From Salinispira pacifica (GTDB taxonomy: Bacteria > Spirochaetota > Spirochaetia > DSM-27196 > Salinispiraceae): a stretch of DNA of 64,000 nt. Below are positions 25,304 through 34,179 of the stretch, piece after piece (within the stretch, counting starts at the first letter, position 1; each line of letters starts with the position of its first letter). The stretch covers positions 124,001 to 188,000 of the forward strand of contig NC_023035.1 of NCBI RefSeq assembly GCF_000507245.1, written 5' to 3'. Both the position numbers and the translations under genes were made by a program. Below the pieces are notes generated by a model. That model did no database searches. It was not told the DNA's origin and saw only the letters and a program-made list of their open reading frames with translations.

Positions 25304-26470
25304 TTACTTTTTGATTACCCGGGCTCTGATCACACCTTCAATTGCTTCAAGGCGTTTTACTCCTTCGGGAGATATGTCGCCGTCCACATCGATGATGGTC
25401 ACAGCCACCTCATCCCGGTGTTTATTGATCATGTCTGAAATGTTGATTTTCTCATCTGCCAGCACACTGGTGATCTGTCCCACCATGGAGGGAACGTTGC
25501 GGTTGAGAATTACCAGACGGATATCAGTTGAAAATTCCATTTCAACCGAGGGAAAGTTTACCGAGTTTTTGATGTTTCCCGAGCTGAGATAGTCTGCGAG
25601 CTGCCGGCTGGCCATCACCGCACAGTTTTCTTCCGCTTCAGGAGTGGAGGCCCCTAAATGGGGTATGGGCAGAACATTTTCCTGGTTCAGAAGCTCGGCA
25701 TTGGGAAAATCAGTGATGTATTTGGCCACTTTTCCGCTTTCCAGGGCCGTAATGATATCGGCATCGTTCACCAGGGGGCCCCGGGCGAAATTAAGAATGC
25801 GAACACCGTCTTTCATCCGGGATATGAGCGAACTGTCCACCATTCCTTTGGTGCTTTCCAGAAGAGGTACATGTATGGAGATAAAGTCGCATTCCGCCAC
25901 CGCTGCTTCCAGGCTCTTGGCTCTTCGTACTCCGGCGCTGAGACCCCAGGCGCTGTCCACGGAAATGTAGGGATCGAAACCCAGAACATTCATTCCCAGG
26001 TCGGCTGCGGCGTTTGCCACCATTACTCCGATGGCGCCGAGACCAATCACACCCAGGGTTTTTCCCATGATTTCCGGTCCGGCATAGTCCTTCTTGCCTT
26101 TTTCCACGGTCTTCTCAACGTCCGATTCGCCCTTCAGATTCCGGGCCCAGCTTACGCCTTCCACGATTTTTCTGCTTGAAAGGAGCATGCCGCTGATCAC
26201 CAGCTCCTTTACCGAGTTGGCGTTGGCACCGGGGGTGTTGAAGACCACGATTCCCTTGTCTGTGCAGGATTCTATGGGGATGTTGTTTACCCCTGCTCCC
26301 GCCCGTGCAACAGCGAGCAGACTCTCCGGGAGAGTCATATCGTGCATTTTGTGGGATCGGAGAATGATGCCTTCGGGCTGAGCCGCATCATCCTTGACGG
26401 CGAATCGTTCGGGGTCGAGGAGTCCAAGACCCTTTTCCGATATCTTGTTAAGCGTCTGTATGGTGAACAT
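25304..26470 (-). CDS. serA: D-3-phosphoglycerate dehydrogenase
   Basis: A 388-residue enzyme that oxidises 3-phosphoglycerate to start serine synthesis. The Rossmann motif is GVIGLGAIGVMVANAAADLG, the substrate-binding Arg lies in NFARGPLVN and the catalytic His in PHLGAST. Residues from about 310 form an ACT domain (VPSMVGQITSVLADEKINISDM), expected to bind serine for feedback control. The intermediate allosteric substrate-binding domain of long-form enzymes is missing, so it is a short form similar to many Firmicutes and spirochaete enzymes. GAGG lies ahead of the start. The gene has its own terminator, and the upstream aspS gene is 99 bases away. Confidence 0.95.
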   Translation of the reverse strand: MFTIQTLNKISEKGLGLLDPERFAVKDDAAQPEGIILRSHKMHDMTLPESLLAVARAGAGVNNIPIESCTDKGIVVFNTPGANANSVKELVISGMLLSSRKIVEGVSWARNLKGESDVEKTVEKGKKDYAGPEIMGKTLGVIGLGAIGVMVANAAADLGMNVLGFDPYISVDSAWGLSAGVRRAKSLEAAVAECDFISIHVPLLESTKGMVDSSLISRMKDGVRILNFARGPLVNDADIITALESGKVAKYITDFPNAELLNQENVLPIPHLGASTPEAEENCAVMASRQLADYLSSGNIKNSVNFPSVEMEFSTDIRLVILNRNVPSMVGQITSVLADEKINISDMINKHRDEVAVTIIDVDGDISPEGVKRLEAIEGVIRARVIKK

Positions 26471-26569
26471 GTTGCCTCCTATGTCTGCCGATTATCGCGG
26501 GAGATAATGGTTGCCGGATTGAGGGGTTGGATTTAACCTGGCACGCAGCGGCAGATCCTTCCCGGGATG

Positions 26570-28363
26570 TTATTCCCGGTCAGGGAGTTTGAGTTCAAGT
26601 CCAAGTTCCTTCAGCTGAGCCGGATCCACCGGTGAAGGAGAGTCATCCATGGGATTGATCCCCTGGGTGTTTTTCGGGAAAGCCATCACCTCACGAATGG
26701 TGGATTCACCGGACATGAGCATGACCAGTCTGTCCAGTCCCGGAGCAATGCCTCCGTGGGGAGGTGCGCCGTAGCGGAATGCATTCATCAGGAAGCCGAA
26801 GCGTCGTTCCGCCTCTTCCTTGTTGAAGCCCACGATGTCAAATATCCGCTGCTGGAGCCGGGGATCATGAATACGGATGGAGCCGGAGGCAAGTTCAATG
26901 CCGTTGCACACCAGATCGTAAAGGGCACCCTTGACGGCACCGGGATCGTTCTCCATGGAATCCAGGTATTTTGCCTGAGGCATGGTGAACATATGATGTG
27001 CGGCCTCCCACTTCTCACCTTCCTCATCGTATTCAAAGAGAGGGAAGTCAACGATCCATGCAAAGGCGAAATGAGAGGGCGTTGCCCCGCCTTTTTCTAC
27101 CAGTTCAAGTTCACTGCCCAGACGCTTGCGCACAGCACCCAGGGCGGTACAGCTTACCTTCCAGCTGTCGGCTACAAATAACAGCAGGTCGCCGGGAGAT
27201 GCCGAGAGTTCTGAAAGAATCTTTTCGCTTGAGTCGGTGAAAAATTTTCCGATTCCGCCCTCAAGAGTTCCTTCTTCACTCACTTTGGTCCAGGCCAGGC
27301 CTTTGGCGCCGTAAGTCTTCGCAGTCTCCTCAAGATCGGTGATCTGTTTTCTGCTGTAACCCGCAGCACCCGGGGCCACCAGAACCTTCACTGCGCCGCC
27401 GTTTTCCACAACAGATTCAAACACGCCGAATCCGCTGCCGGGTACATGGGCGTTGAAATCCTGCATCTCCATGTCAAAGCGGAGATCAGGTTTATCCGAG
27501 CCGTAAAGGTTCATGGCATCGTCGTAGCTGATTCGGGGAAACGGCGTTTTCAGATCGATGTTCAGAGTGTGTTTGAAAACATGTTCCATCAAACCTTCAA
27601 TGAGCCGGAAAATATCATCCTGGTCCACGAAGCTCATCTCAATATCCACCTGGGTGTGCTCAGGCTGGCGGTCGCCCCGCAAATCTTCATCACGGAAACA
27701 GTGTGCGAGCTGAAAGTATTTATCAAAACCCGAGACCATGAGTATCTGCTTGAAAAGCTGGGGGCTTTGGGGCATTGCATAGAAGCTGCCGGGATTCAAA
27801 CGGCTGGGGATGAGGAAGTCCCGGGCACCTTCGGGGGTGGATCGAATCATTGTGGGTGTTTCTATCTCCAGAAAGCCTTCTGTGCCCAGGTACTCCCGTA
27901 CCCGGTAGCTCACGTCGGCCCGGAGTTTGATTTTTCGCTGCATGGAAAATGAGCGGAGATCCAGATAGCGGTATTTCAGTCTGAGATCTTCATTGGTTTC
28001 GCTGCGCTCATCGATCATAAAGGGAAGGGTCTCACAGGTGGTAAGCACCACAATGGTATCAGCCTGAATTTCCACCTCGCCGGTGGTCATGTCGGTATTT
28101 ACCATGGAATCTGGCCTGCGCCGGACGGTTCCCTCCACGGCTATGCAGTATTCGTATTTCAGGGATTCTGCAGTGTCCCGGAGATCGGCGGACGCATCTT
28201 CGTCTATTACAACCTGGGTAATCCCGTAGCGGTCCCGGAGATTGATAAAATGAACACCGCCGTGATTACGGTTTCTATGAACCCATCCGTTGAGGGTTAC
28301 ACGTTCACCTGCCTGAGCGGCGGTCAGCTCTCCGCAGGTGTGACTTCTCTTGTATTGTTCCAT
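26570..28363 (-). CDS. aspS: Aspartyl-tRNA synthetase
   Basis: A class II tRNA synthetase of 597 residues, the usual bacterial length, with the N-terminal anticodon-binding OB fold, the catalytic core and the inserted GAD domain (about 290-400). Motif 2 is FRDEDLRGDRQPEHTQ and motif 3 is GGIAPGLDRLVMLM. It charges tRNA-Asp and may also charge tRNA-Asn if AsnRS is missing, which the window does not show. I start at MEQYKRS; a TTG two codons upstream also fits and neither has a good ribosome site. It lies 26 bases past the YhhN-like gene stop in the same direction. Confidence 0.96.
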   Translation of the reverse strand: MEQYKRSHTCGELTAAQAGERVTLNGWVHRNRNHGGVHFINLRDRYGITQVVIDEDASADLRDTAESLKYEYCIAVEGTVRRRPDSMVNTDMTTGEVEIQADTIVVLTTCETLPFMIDERSETNEDLRLKYRYLDLRSFSMQRKIKLRADVSYRVREYLGTEGFLEIETPTMIRSTPEGARDFLIPSRLNPGSFYAMPQSPQLFKQILMVSGFDKYFQLAHCFRDEDLRGDRQPEHTQVDIEMSFVDQDDIFRLIEGLMEHVFKHTLNIDLKTPFPRISYDDAMNLYGSDKPDLRFDMEMQDFNAHVPGSGFGVFESVVENGGAVKVLVAPGAAGYSRKQITDLEETAKTYGAKGLAWTKVSEEGTLEGGIGKFFTDSSEKILSELSASPGDLLLFVADSWKVSCTALGAVRKRLGSELELVEKGGATPSHFAFAWIVDFPLFEYDEEGEKWEAAHHMFTMPQAKYLDSMENDPGAVKGALYDLVCNGIELASGSIRIHDPRLQQRIFDIVGFNKEEAERRFGFLMNAFRYGAPPHGGIAPGLDRLVMLMSGESTIREVMAFPKNTQGINPMDDSPSPVDPAQLKELGLELKLPDRE

Positions 28364-28388
28364 GACCAAGAGAGTAGCATTATACCGA

Positions 28389-29042
28389 TTATGCGTTCAA
28401 GATAATTCCGCTTACGATTCCCGCCTGTGCAAGGATATAGCTGATCATAATGAGCAGCTGATCTCCCCGGAAACGCTTTTTGAAGTAGCTGTAGCCCAGC
28501 ATGGTATCGCTGAAGATAAACAGAAGGCTGCCGGCTGCCACCAGAATACCGCTGACACCGCCCACAAACTCAAGTCTTGCAAAGGCGGATATGCCCAACG
28601 CGGTGAGGGCTGCGGAGTAGAGAAGCAGTCCCAGCTGATATTCCCGCTCTGCAGGCCAGATGGTGCTGAGAATAAACCAGGCCAGTGCGGCGAAGCCCAA
28701 AATGGCGGTGAGCACCAGGGGCGTCATTGCCGGTTGGGAAATATCCAGCAGAAAGGTGAGAATATAAAATACATGGCCTACAAGAAAACTGCTCAGCCCC
28801 AGAAAAAAGGCGGATTTTTTCCTGTTGAGAAGGATCACATCCCCGGCCCAGCCTGCGATGAGTCCGCCCAGGATGAACCATCTGGGGGTGATGGCAAGGG
28901 ACAAATAGATAAACACCAGCAGAGGCATGAGAACGGGCTTGGTGAATATTCTGAACCGGCTCCGGTCACTGCTGATAAGAAGAATATCGCCGGCGGATGC
29001 GACGATCAGCAGGACGATGGGTATAAGAACGTATTCGCTCAT
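28389..29042 (-). CDS. YhhN/TMEM86 family membrane protein
   Basis: A polytopic inner-membrane protein of 217 residues with about eight spans. The family pattern is present: TKPVLMPLL, then AGDVILL, FFLGLSSFLVGHVFYI and LLFIFSDTMLGY. Mammalian relatives hydrolyse lysoplasmalogens; bacterial ones are little studied but some have the same activity. The start at MSEYVLIP is favoured because an upstream frame overlaps a repeat-like region and has no ribosome site. The gene lies directly upstream of aspS and could be cotranscribed with it. Confidence 0.85.
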   Translation of the reverse strand: MSEYVLIPIVLLIVASAGDILLISSDRSRFRIFTKPVLMPLLVFIYLSLAITPRWFILGGLIAGWAGDVILLNRKKSAFFLGLSSFLVGHVFYILTFLLDISQPAMTPLVLTAILGFAALAWFILSTIWPAEREYQLGLLLYSAALTALGISAFARLEFVGGVSGILVAAGSLLFIFSDTMLGYSYFKKRFRGDQLLIMISYILAQAGIVSGIILNA

Positions 29043-29100
29043 ACATCTAAGTGTAGTATCATTCGGCGGTTCCGGCAAATTTCATTACAGAGGGCCGGAA

Positions 29101-29209
29101 ATGGTGCCGCCGCAAAATGAGCCGTTGGTACCAATTCGCCGGTACTGAGCCGGCTGTACCGAGGCGCTAGTAAAGGGCCGCCGGTACCAAGCCGCTTCCC
29201 CGGTCGGGA
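29101..29209. repeat. Degenerate GCCGnnGGTACC-type repeats
   Basis: Four or five imperfect copies of a motif close to GCCGCCGGTACCAA lie in tandem between the zinc-ribbon gene and the YhhN-like gene: forms near 29120, 29137, 29149 and 29178. Spacing varies between 12 and 29 bases. They could be binding sites or a decayed repeat; I see no open reading frame worth calling here. Confidence 0.4.
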
Positions 29210-29229
29210 GAGTCTATTTGGTATCTATA

Positions 29230-29673
29230 TTATCGTACCCGCTTGCATTCGGTGCAGCCCACCACATGGACATGATCCTTCCTTCCCGCCTTCCGGTAGG
29301 TTCTGGCCACAAGATAGCCGTCTTTGCTCAGGGTTTTGCTGCATACCGGGCATGTTCTGGGGTGCTGGGAGTTATCCGGCCAGCAGTGGGGGCATCCGTA
29401 GATGTGGGTGAATATTTCCTCAACCTTCAGATTTTCATGCCTTCCGGCATTCCGGTAATATACACTGTGGACGGTCTGGCCTTTTTTCAACATGCTGCCG
29501 CACACCGGGCAGGGTTTCAGTACTTCCAGGCGGTTCCGGTCTTCACCGGCCATTTTCAGAGCAAGCTGCTGAAAATCCCCCTTGCCCAGTTTTATGAGGC
29601 TGATAATCAGCAGGATGATAATTATGCCCAAAACGGACATCACCAGATAGGAACTCAGCACGCTAATCTCCAC
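29230..29673 (-). CDS. Membrane-anchored zinc-ribbon-like protein, unknown
   Basis: The product has 147 residues. One N-terminal transmembrane helix (about 8-28) is followed by a cytoplasmic or periplasmic tail with two cysteine clusters: CPVCGSMLKKG paired with CPHCW, and CPVCSKTLSKDG paired with CTEC. This looks like two repeated zinc-ribbon modules, each with a YxRxAGR-type segment between the Cys pairs. No named family is recognised. It may be a metal-binding scaffold or nucleic acid-associated membrane protein. It is divergent from rsmI. Confidence 0.7.
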   Translation of the reverse strand: MEISVLSSYLVMSVLGIIIILLIISLIKLGKGDFQQLALKMAGEDRNRLEVLKPCPVCGSMLKKGQTVHSVYYRNAGRHENLKVEEIFTHIYGCPHCWPDNSQHPRTCPVCSKTLSKDGYLVARTYRKAGRKDHVHVVGCTECKRVR

Positions 29674-29778
29674 AGATCATGTTCAGGTCTGCTACAATGT
29701 TCGGCATCCGGGGGACAAAATCCAAGGAAAACAGGTCGGGAATCCGGCACAGTGGGCTGGGTCCCGCGGGAGGAATAA

Positions 29779-30474
29779 ATGGCGGTGTTATATGTGGTGG
29801 GTACGCCCATAGGCAATTTAAAGGATATTACGCTCAGAGCCCTGGAAGTTCTGCAGGAGGTGGAGGTGGTTGCCTGTGAAGATACCCGCCACAGCATGCG
29901 TCTTCTCAATGCCCATGGCATCCGCAAGCGTCTCATCCCCTGCCATGCCCGGAACGAGGCCAAATCCGCTCAGGGGATTGTAGCACTTCTGAACGAAGGG
30001 AAGAATGTGGCCTACATCAGCGATGCGGGTACACCCGGGATCAGTGATCCGGGTTCGCAGCTGGTAAGGGCGGTGAGAGACGCAGGGCATTCAACCGTAC
30101 CCATACCCGGAGCATCTGCGGTGACCGCCATGATGAGCATTACGGCTTTCCCCGGCAAGCGGGTGATTTTTGAAGGTTTTCTCAGCCCCAAGGGGGGAAG
30201 AAGGAAAAATCAGCTTAAGAATTTGATGGAAACCGGCGATGCTTTTATTATCTACGAATCACCCTTTCGAATTGTGAAAATGCTGCAGGATCTCGATGAT
30301 CTGTGCGGAGAAATGGAAGATCCCCGGTCCGTATTGTGCGGCAGGGAATTAACCAAGGTTCATGAGGAAATTATGGAAGGAAATCCCGGAGATATTCGTG
30401 CCGAACTGGAAAACCGGCCTTCTGTCAAGGGGGAATTCGCAGTACTTGTTGCCCCAAGGGAAAAAAGGCCTTAA
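29779..30474 (+). CDS. rsmI: 16S rRNA 2'-O-ribose C1402 methyltransferase
   Basis: A 231-residue SAM-dependent enzyme that methylates C1402 of 16S rRNA, fine-tuning start-codon choice. The tetrapyrrole-methylase-type fold shows VGTPIGNLKDITLRAL at the N-terminus, CEDTRHSMRLL, the conserved SDAGTPGISDPG loop and PGASAVTAMMSITAFP. The C-terminal helical tail of longer homologues is short here. A GGAGG ribosome site is four to eight bases ahead. It is followed 47 bases later by the FlgM-like gene in the same direction. Confidence 0.96.
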   Translation: MAVLYVVGTPIGNLKDITLRALEVLQEVEVVACEDTRHSMRLLNAHGIRKRLIPCHARNEAKSAQGIVALLNEGKNVAYISDAGTPGISDPGSQLVRAVRDAGHSTVPIPGASAVTAMMSITAFPGKRVIFEGFLSPKGGRRKNQLKNLMETGDAFIIYESPFRIVKMLQDLDDLCGEMEDPRSVLCGRELTKVHEEIMEGNPGDIRAELENRPSVKGEFAVLVAPREKRP

Positions 30475-30521
30475 CATTTCGGGTAAAATGACCGATACTG
30501 TTAATGAAAGGAAGGATTATT

Positions 30522-30806
30522 ATGAGTATCGAACGACTTGGTCCATTAGATCCTATATCGACCTACAATAAAAACCAGAAGCAGAACAAGGTCGAGTCCA
30601 AGCCCGCTCGGGATTCCATCTCAGTATCGAATGAAGCGAAGACCAAAGCGGAAATGCTGAAACTCAACGAAGAAGTTCAATCAGCTTCTGATGTACGTGA
30701 AGAACGAATCGCCGAAGTGAGAGAAAAACTGAAGGATCCTTCCTATATTAACGATGCAGTGCTGAACAATGTTGCCGACAAGCTCATGGATTTATTCGGC
30801 CTATAA
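30522..30806 (+). CDS. flgM: FlgM-like flagellar anti-sigma-28 factor
   Basis: A small protein of 94 residues. The N-terminal half is polar and probably disordered, as in FlgM. The C-terminal half reads REERIAEVREKLKDPSYIND then VADKLMDLFGL, matching the sigma-binding helices of FlgM. FlgM holds sigma-28 (FliA) inactive until the hook is done and it is exported, which links late flagellar genes to assembly. I chose the ATG with AAGGAAGGA ahead. No other flagellar gene is in the window. It is followed by a terminator, so it ends its transcript. Confidence 0.8.
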   Translation: MSIERLGPLDPISTYNKNQKQNKVESKPARDSISVSNEAKTKAEMLKLNEEVQSASDVREERIAEVREKLKDPSYINDAVLNNVADKLMDLFGL

Positions 30807-30852
30807 AATACCCGGCCCCCAGGGGCTGATCCGCCGGTTGAGACCGGCCCGA

Positions 30853-30888
30853 CCGGAGTTGCTGATTTTCAGCGATTCCGGTTTTTTT
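30853..30888 (+). terminator. Rho-independent terminator after flgM
   Basis: CCGGA-TGCTGA pairs with TCAGCGA-CCGG with small mismatches and is followed by seven T residues. Confidence 0.78.
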
Positions 30889-30947
30889 GTAACCCGGCGG
30901 AGGTATGGCGGGTTACTGGAATGTGAGGAGAGTTCGCATGTTCTGCT

Positions 30948-32225
30948 GTGAATTATGCTCATGTTCGAGAATTGTTCCATGGAGATATCAAGTTGAATAT
31001 TCAGTCGCCATCCTCTATGCTTTTAGAAGATCACGAGTACACAGTTCGACAACAAGTCGTTGATTCCAGGATTGCAATGGGTGAATTAGAGCTCCAGGGA
31101 ATAGAGCACCTGCGCTTCGGTGTGGATTCCATACAGCACATTATCGATACGGTCAAACCCCTGGGAACCCGGGTACTCCTTGTAACCGAGCGAAGCGGCG
31201 GGGATCAGGACAATGTAAACCGTATTCAGGGGTTTCTCCGGGCCGGAGGAATTGATCCGGTGGTGTTTGATGATATCAGGCCGGGCATCAAAACCTCTGT
31301 GATTCAGACTATTGCAGATATCGGCACCGCCGGTCAGGTTCAGGTGGTTGTGGGTTTCGGCGGAATGCGTGTCCTTTCCCTTGCCCGGGCCGCCACAGTG
31401 CTCATCGGCAGCGATCTGGGGCTGAATGACATGCTCAGGGACCGGCAGCCGGAAAACGTGGACTGCAGTTATGTTGAAATACCCAATTCATGCCGCAATC
31501 ATTTCATGATGAAATCGGACGTGGTGGTGAGTGATTCAGTGAGCGAGCGTGCCAGAAGAATCCGGTTGCCCTTCGGTCTGACCAAGGCGGTGATCATCGA
31601 CCCCCAGCTGACTCTGGGGCTCAGCATGAAGTATCAGCTTGTTGCCATATTGGATACGCTGCTGGCGTCCATTGAAGGCTATTTATCCAAAAGGCGGAAT
31701 TTTCTCTCAGATATTCAACTGCTGGAGGCTATGCACCGGCTTCACCGTTCGCTTTTTCAGACCATGCGCAGACCGGATGATATTCAGGTCAGGGTGCTGG
31801 CCAGCCAGGGCGGACTTCTCTCCGGCCTGGGCCTTGCCACTTCCAGTCAGGGAATCGGCGGCACTCTGGCTTACATGATCAATGCTGCCTTCAAGGTTCC
31901 CAAGAGCTGGATTGCCATGGTGATGCTGCCCCATATTCTGGACATGTACGTTGAGCGTCAGCCCGAACGTCTTGCAAGAATTGCCGATGCGTTGGGTGAG
32001 GACGTAAGCGACCTTCCCAGTGAAAAGGCTGCCCCCATGGCAGCGGCGGCAGCCCGTCGCTTTCTGGCGAGACTTGAGCTGCCCACCCGTCTGAGGGACT
32101 TTAATCTGAGCCTGGATGAGCTGTATACCGTCTGTGAAGCATCTGCAGGCTTTTATCTGAATGAACTATGCGGGCTGGAACTCAGCTCCCAGGATGTGTG
32201 CAGCCTCATCAAACGGGCGTTTTAA
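30948..32225 (+). CDS. Degenerate iron-dependent alcohol dehydrogenase-like protein
   Basis: A 425-residue protein with the fold pattern of group III (iron-containing) alcohol dehydrogenases or glycerol dehydrogenase. The N-terminal segment GVDSIQHIIDTVKPLGTRVLLVTERSGG matches the family, and VVVGFGGMRVLSLARA stands at the NAD-binding GGGS-type site. The metal ligands are not kept: the site normally DxxxHAxE reads DTLLASIEG, and the GxxHxxxH helix reads SSQGIGGTLAYM. It may be an inactive member used as a scaffold or regulator. The start is a GTG; a GAGGAG lies about 20 bases ahead, so the start is uncertain. The next gene begins five bases after its stop. Confidence 0.75.
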   Translation: MNYAHVRELFHGDIKLNIQSPSSMLLEDHEYTVRQQVVDSRIAMGELELQGIEHLRFGVDSIQHIIDTVKPLGTRVLLVTERSGGDQDNVNRIQGFLRAGGIDPVVFDDIRPGIKTSVIQTIADIGTAGQVQVVVGFGGMRVLSLARAATVLIGSDLGLNDMLRDRQPENVDCSYVEIPNSCRNHFMMKSDVVVSDSVSERARRIRLPFGLTKAVIIDPQLTLGLSMKYQLVAILDTLLASIEGYLSKRRNFLSDIQLLEAMHRLHRSLFQTMRRPDDIQVRVLASQGGLLSGLGLATSSQGIGGTLAYMINAAFKVPKSWIAMVMLPHILDMYVERQPERLARIADALGEDVSDLPSEKAAPMAAAAARRFLARLELPTRLRDFNLSLDELYTVCEASAGFYLNELCGLELSSQDVCSLIKRAF

Positions 32226-32229
32226 TTCC

Positions 32230-33180
32230 ATGATTACCCTGAGAAAATTTCTACAGCTCAAGCCCGGCACCAGAAAACGCAAACTGGTGAGAATTATCGG
32301 CGATTATGAACAGTTTCTCGCAGGCAAACTTCAGGGCAATAAGACGGCATTTCTCCGGTTCTTTGAGGATCTGGAGCGCAATCTGCCCCAGGATCTTGTA
32401 GACCCGGGTGAATGGCATAATTTTGTCAGGGCTGCCAACAGCATCCACGCCGGCTTTGCGGCCAACCGTCTGCGCCATCTTCTCATGGATGAAATCGGTG
32501 CGGTTGCTGCAGACTGGGATGAATACTCCGGACCATCCCCCGGTTCCGGCGGCCAGGGTGGCCCCGGTTTTGATCCCGGCCCCGAATATCGGGACCCCAT
32601 GGAGAATAAGCTGGACCTTGGCGATCCTCCCAGGCTTCCTCACCTGCCGCCGGGGGGCCGGGGGCTGTACCTGGATGATATCCGAGCCCCGTTCAACGTG
32701 GGGGCAGTGTTCCGCACCGCAGCGTTTTTCGGTATTTCACCCATTATAGTATCCCCGGATACTCCCAAGCCGGGTACGCCCCGACTGGATAAGACCTCCA
32801 TGGGAATGTCATTTCAGAGTCGGTGGGGGGTATTATCCAGGGAGGACTTTATTAATTCTTTCCCGGCTTCCGGCGCCGGAGACCGGGCTGCCGACACCAT
32901 TCCACCGTTGTATCTGCTGGAAACAGGGGGCGAGGCCATCGGTGAAACTCTGCTGAAGTCGGGAGGCTGGCTGATTCTGGGAAATGAAGAGCTGGGAGTG
33001 CATCCCGACCTCCTTGAGTTGAGCAGAGAGCTTTCTCAAAGCGCAGGAAGCGGCGAACTGCAGGAGAATCAAAAAAGCCGGATACTCAGCATACCCGGCT
33101 CCGGAAAAAAAGCTTCCCTGAATGTCTCTGTGGCTTTCGGCATTGCTGCAGCCTACTGGTGTGATTCCAGGGAGGTGTAA
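32230..33180 (+). CDS. SpoU/TrmH-family RNA methyltransferase
   Basis: A 316-residue SAM-dependent 2'-O-methyltransferase of the SPOUT class. Motif 1 is LDDIRAPFNVGAVFRTAAFFGI, motif 2 LILGNEELGVHPDLL and motif 3 KKASLNVSVAFGIAAAYW, all in the C-terminal 170 residues. The N-terminal 120 residues are specific to this protein and may choose the RNA. A Gly/Pro-rich stretch lies around 105-125. The target (tRNA or 23S rRNA) cannot be read. It begins five bases after the iron-ADH-like gene. Confidence 0.9.
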   Translation: MITLRKFLQLKPGTRKRKLVRIIGDYEQFLAGKLQGNKTAFLRFFEDLERNLPQDLVDPGEWHNFVRAANSIHAGFAANRLRHLLMDEIGAVAADWDEYSGPSPGSGGQGGPGFDPGPEYRDPMENKLDLGDPPRLPHLPPGGRGLYLDDIRAPFNVGAVFRTAAFFGISPIIVSPDTPKPGTPRLDKTSMGMSFQSRWGVLSREDFINSFPASGAGDRAADTIPPLYLLETGGEAIGETLLKSGGWLILGNEELGVHPDLLELSRELSQSAGSGELQENQKSRILSIPGSGKKASLNVSVAFGIAAAYWCDSREV

Positions 33181-33224
33181 TTCCAGGGAGTAGATTTCAG
33201 CATACCCGATGGCGAGCGGGAGAA

Positions 33225-33680
33225 TTACAGCTCCTCGCCCTGCCTGCCTTCCGCCGCCTTTTCACCGTTCAGTCTGAGCTCAAAGCTGATATCAGCCGTG
33301 TGTTTGAGTGTGGCGGATACACCGCAGTAATCGTTCAGTGACAGATCTATAGCCCGGAGAATTTTTTTCTGATCCAGGGCGCTCCGATCCCCGGTGAACG
33401 CATAGGTGATGTGGATTTTTGTGTATACCTTGGGGTGGGAGTCTGACGTTTCGCCATCAATATCAAGCGTGAATTCTTCAAACGGCACCTTCATTTTGCC
33501 CAGGATGGAGGTCACATCCATGCCGGTGCACCCCGCCAGGGCTGACAACATGAGTCCCTTGGGCTGGGGACCGTAGTCTTTGCCGCCCACTTTTTCCACC
33601 GCATCCACGGGAATGGTTCTCCCCTGAAGATCGAGATCGAAGGCCATACCGCCTTTCCAGTTTGCCGTGCTTTTTGCCAT
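33225..33680 (-). CDS. OsmC family protein
   Basis: The protein has 151 residues, with the two conserved cysteines: C51 in ALAGCTGMDV and C119 in NDYCGVSATL. The OsmC/Ohr fold is supported by the surrounding pattern. OsmC and Ohr reduce organic hydroperoxides, while the YhfA-like branch, to which the C-terminal spacing seems closer, has no fixed substrate. GGAGGA lies seven bases ahead of the start. It lies near a glutaredoxin-like gene on the same strand, hinting at redox defence. Confidence 0.9.
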   Translation of the reverse strand: MAKSTANWKGGMAFDLDLQGRTIPVDAVEKVGGKDYGPQPKGLMLSALAGCTGMDVTSILGKMKVPFEEFTLDIDGETSDSHPKVYTKIHITYAFTGDRSALDQKKILRAIDLSLNDYCGVSATLKHTADISFELRLNGEKAAEGRQGEEL

Positions 33681-33818
33681 ACTTTGTCCTCCTTCGTTGG
33701 ACTGCCGCCGCATGTTTTTCCACAGTCTGCCCTGTCGCTCTGCTTCCTTATGCCGCTGCTGTCTGCGGACATTTTGGATGCCCCAGGGTCCTGCTGCAGA
33801 AGGTATGAGCGGAAAAAA

Positions 33819-34049
33819 TCAGCGTTTCAGCGCCCGTTCAATTTTATCCCGGTCAAATCCCACTATGACTTTTCCGTGTACATCCAGAACCGGTACTCCC
33901 ATCTGGCCGGATTTTCGAACCATTTCGTCAGCCTTCCGCTGATCCCGGGAAACATCATGCTCTTTAAAGGTGATTCTGTTCTCCCGCATCCACTGCTTGG
34001 CCTTTACGCAGAAACTGCAGCTGGGAGTGGTGTAGATGGAAACTGCCAT
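33819..34049 (-). CDS. Glutaredoxin-like protein
   Basis: A 76-residue thioredoxin-fold protein. The active site is C11-S-F-C14, close to the N-terminus, and the cis-proline segment reads MGVPVLDV. Length and active site fit the NrdH/MauG-type short glutaredoxins that receive electrons for ribonucleotide reductase or other targets. I start at MAVSIYTT, which has AAGGAG seven bases ahead; the frame is open for 24 more residues without support. The 138 bases between it and osmC hold nothing else recognisable. Confidence 0.9.
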   Translation of the reverse strand: MAVSIYTTPSCSFCVKAKQWMRENRITFKEHDVSRDQRKADEMVRKSGQMGVPVLDVHGKVIVGFDRDKIERALKR

Positions 34050-34179
34050 TGTATGCTCCTTATATCTAAATGCTTTTAATCGTATATAAGGAAAATAATA
34101 TATTGAGTGCTGCCATGTCAAATGATTTCAGTATCCGGTGTACCGGTCCCGGGCGGGCTGCATAATGCCGCAGCCGGGA

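Noticed and set aside
26491-26508. ATTATC/GATAAT inverted repeat upstream of serA
   Set aside because: Short arms with a six-base gap; no second copy found and no regulator to match.
34148-34178. GC-rich inverted repeat after the HDOD gene
   Set aside because: Arms are imperfect and no T-run follows, so I do not call a terminator.
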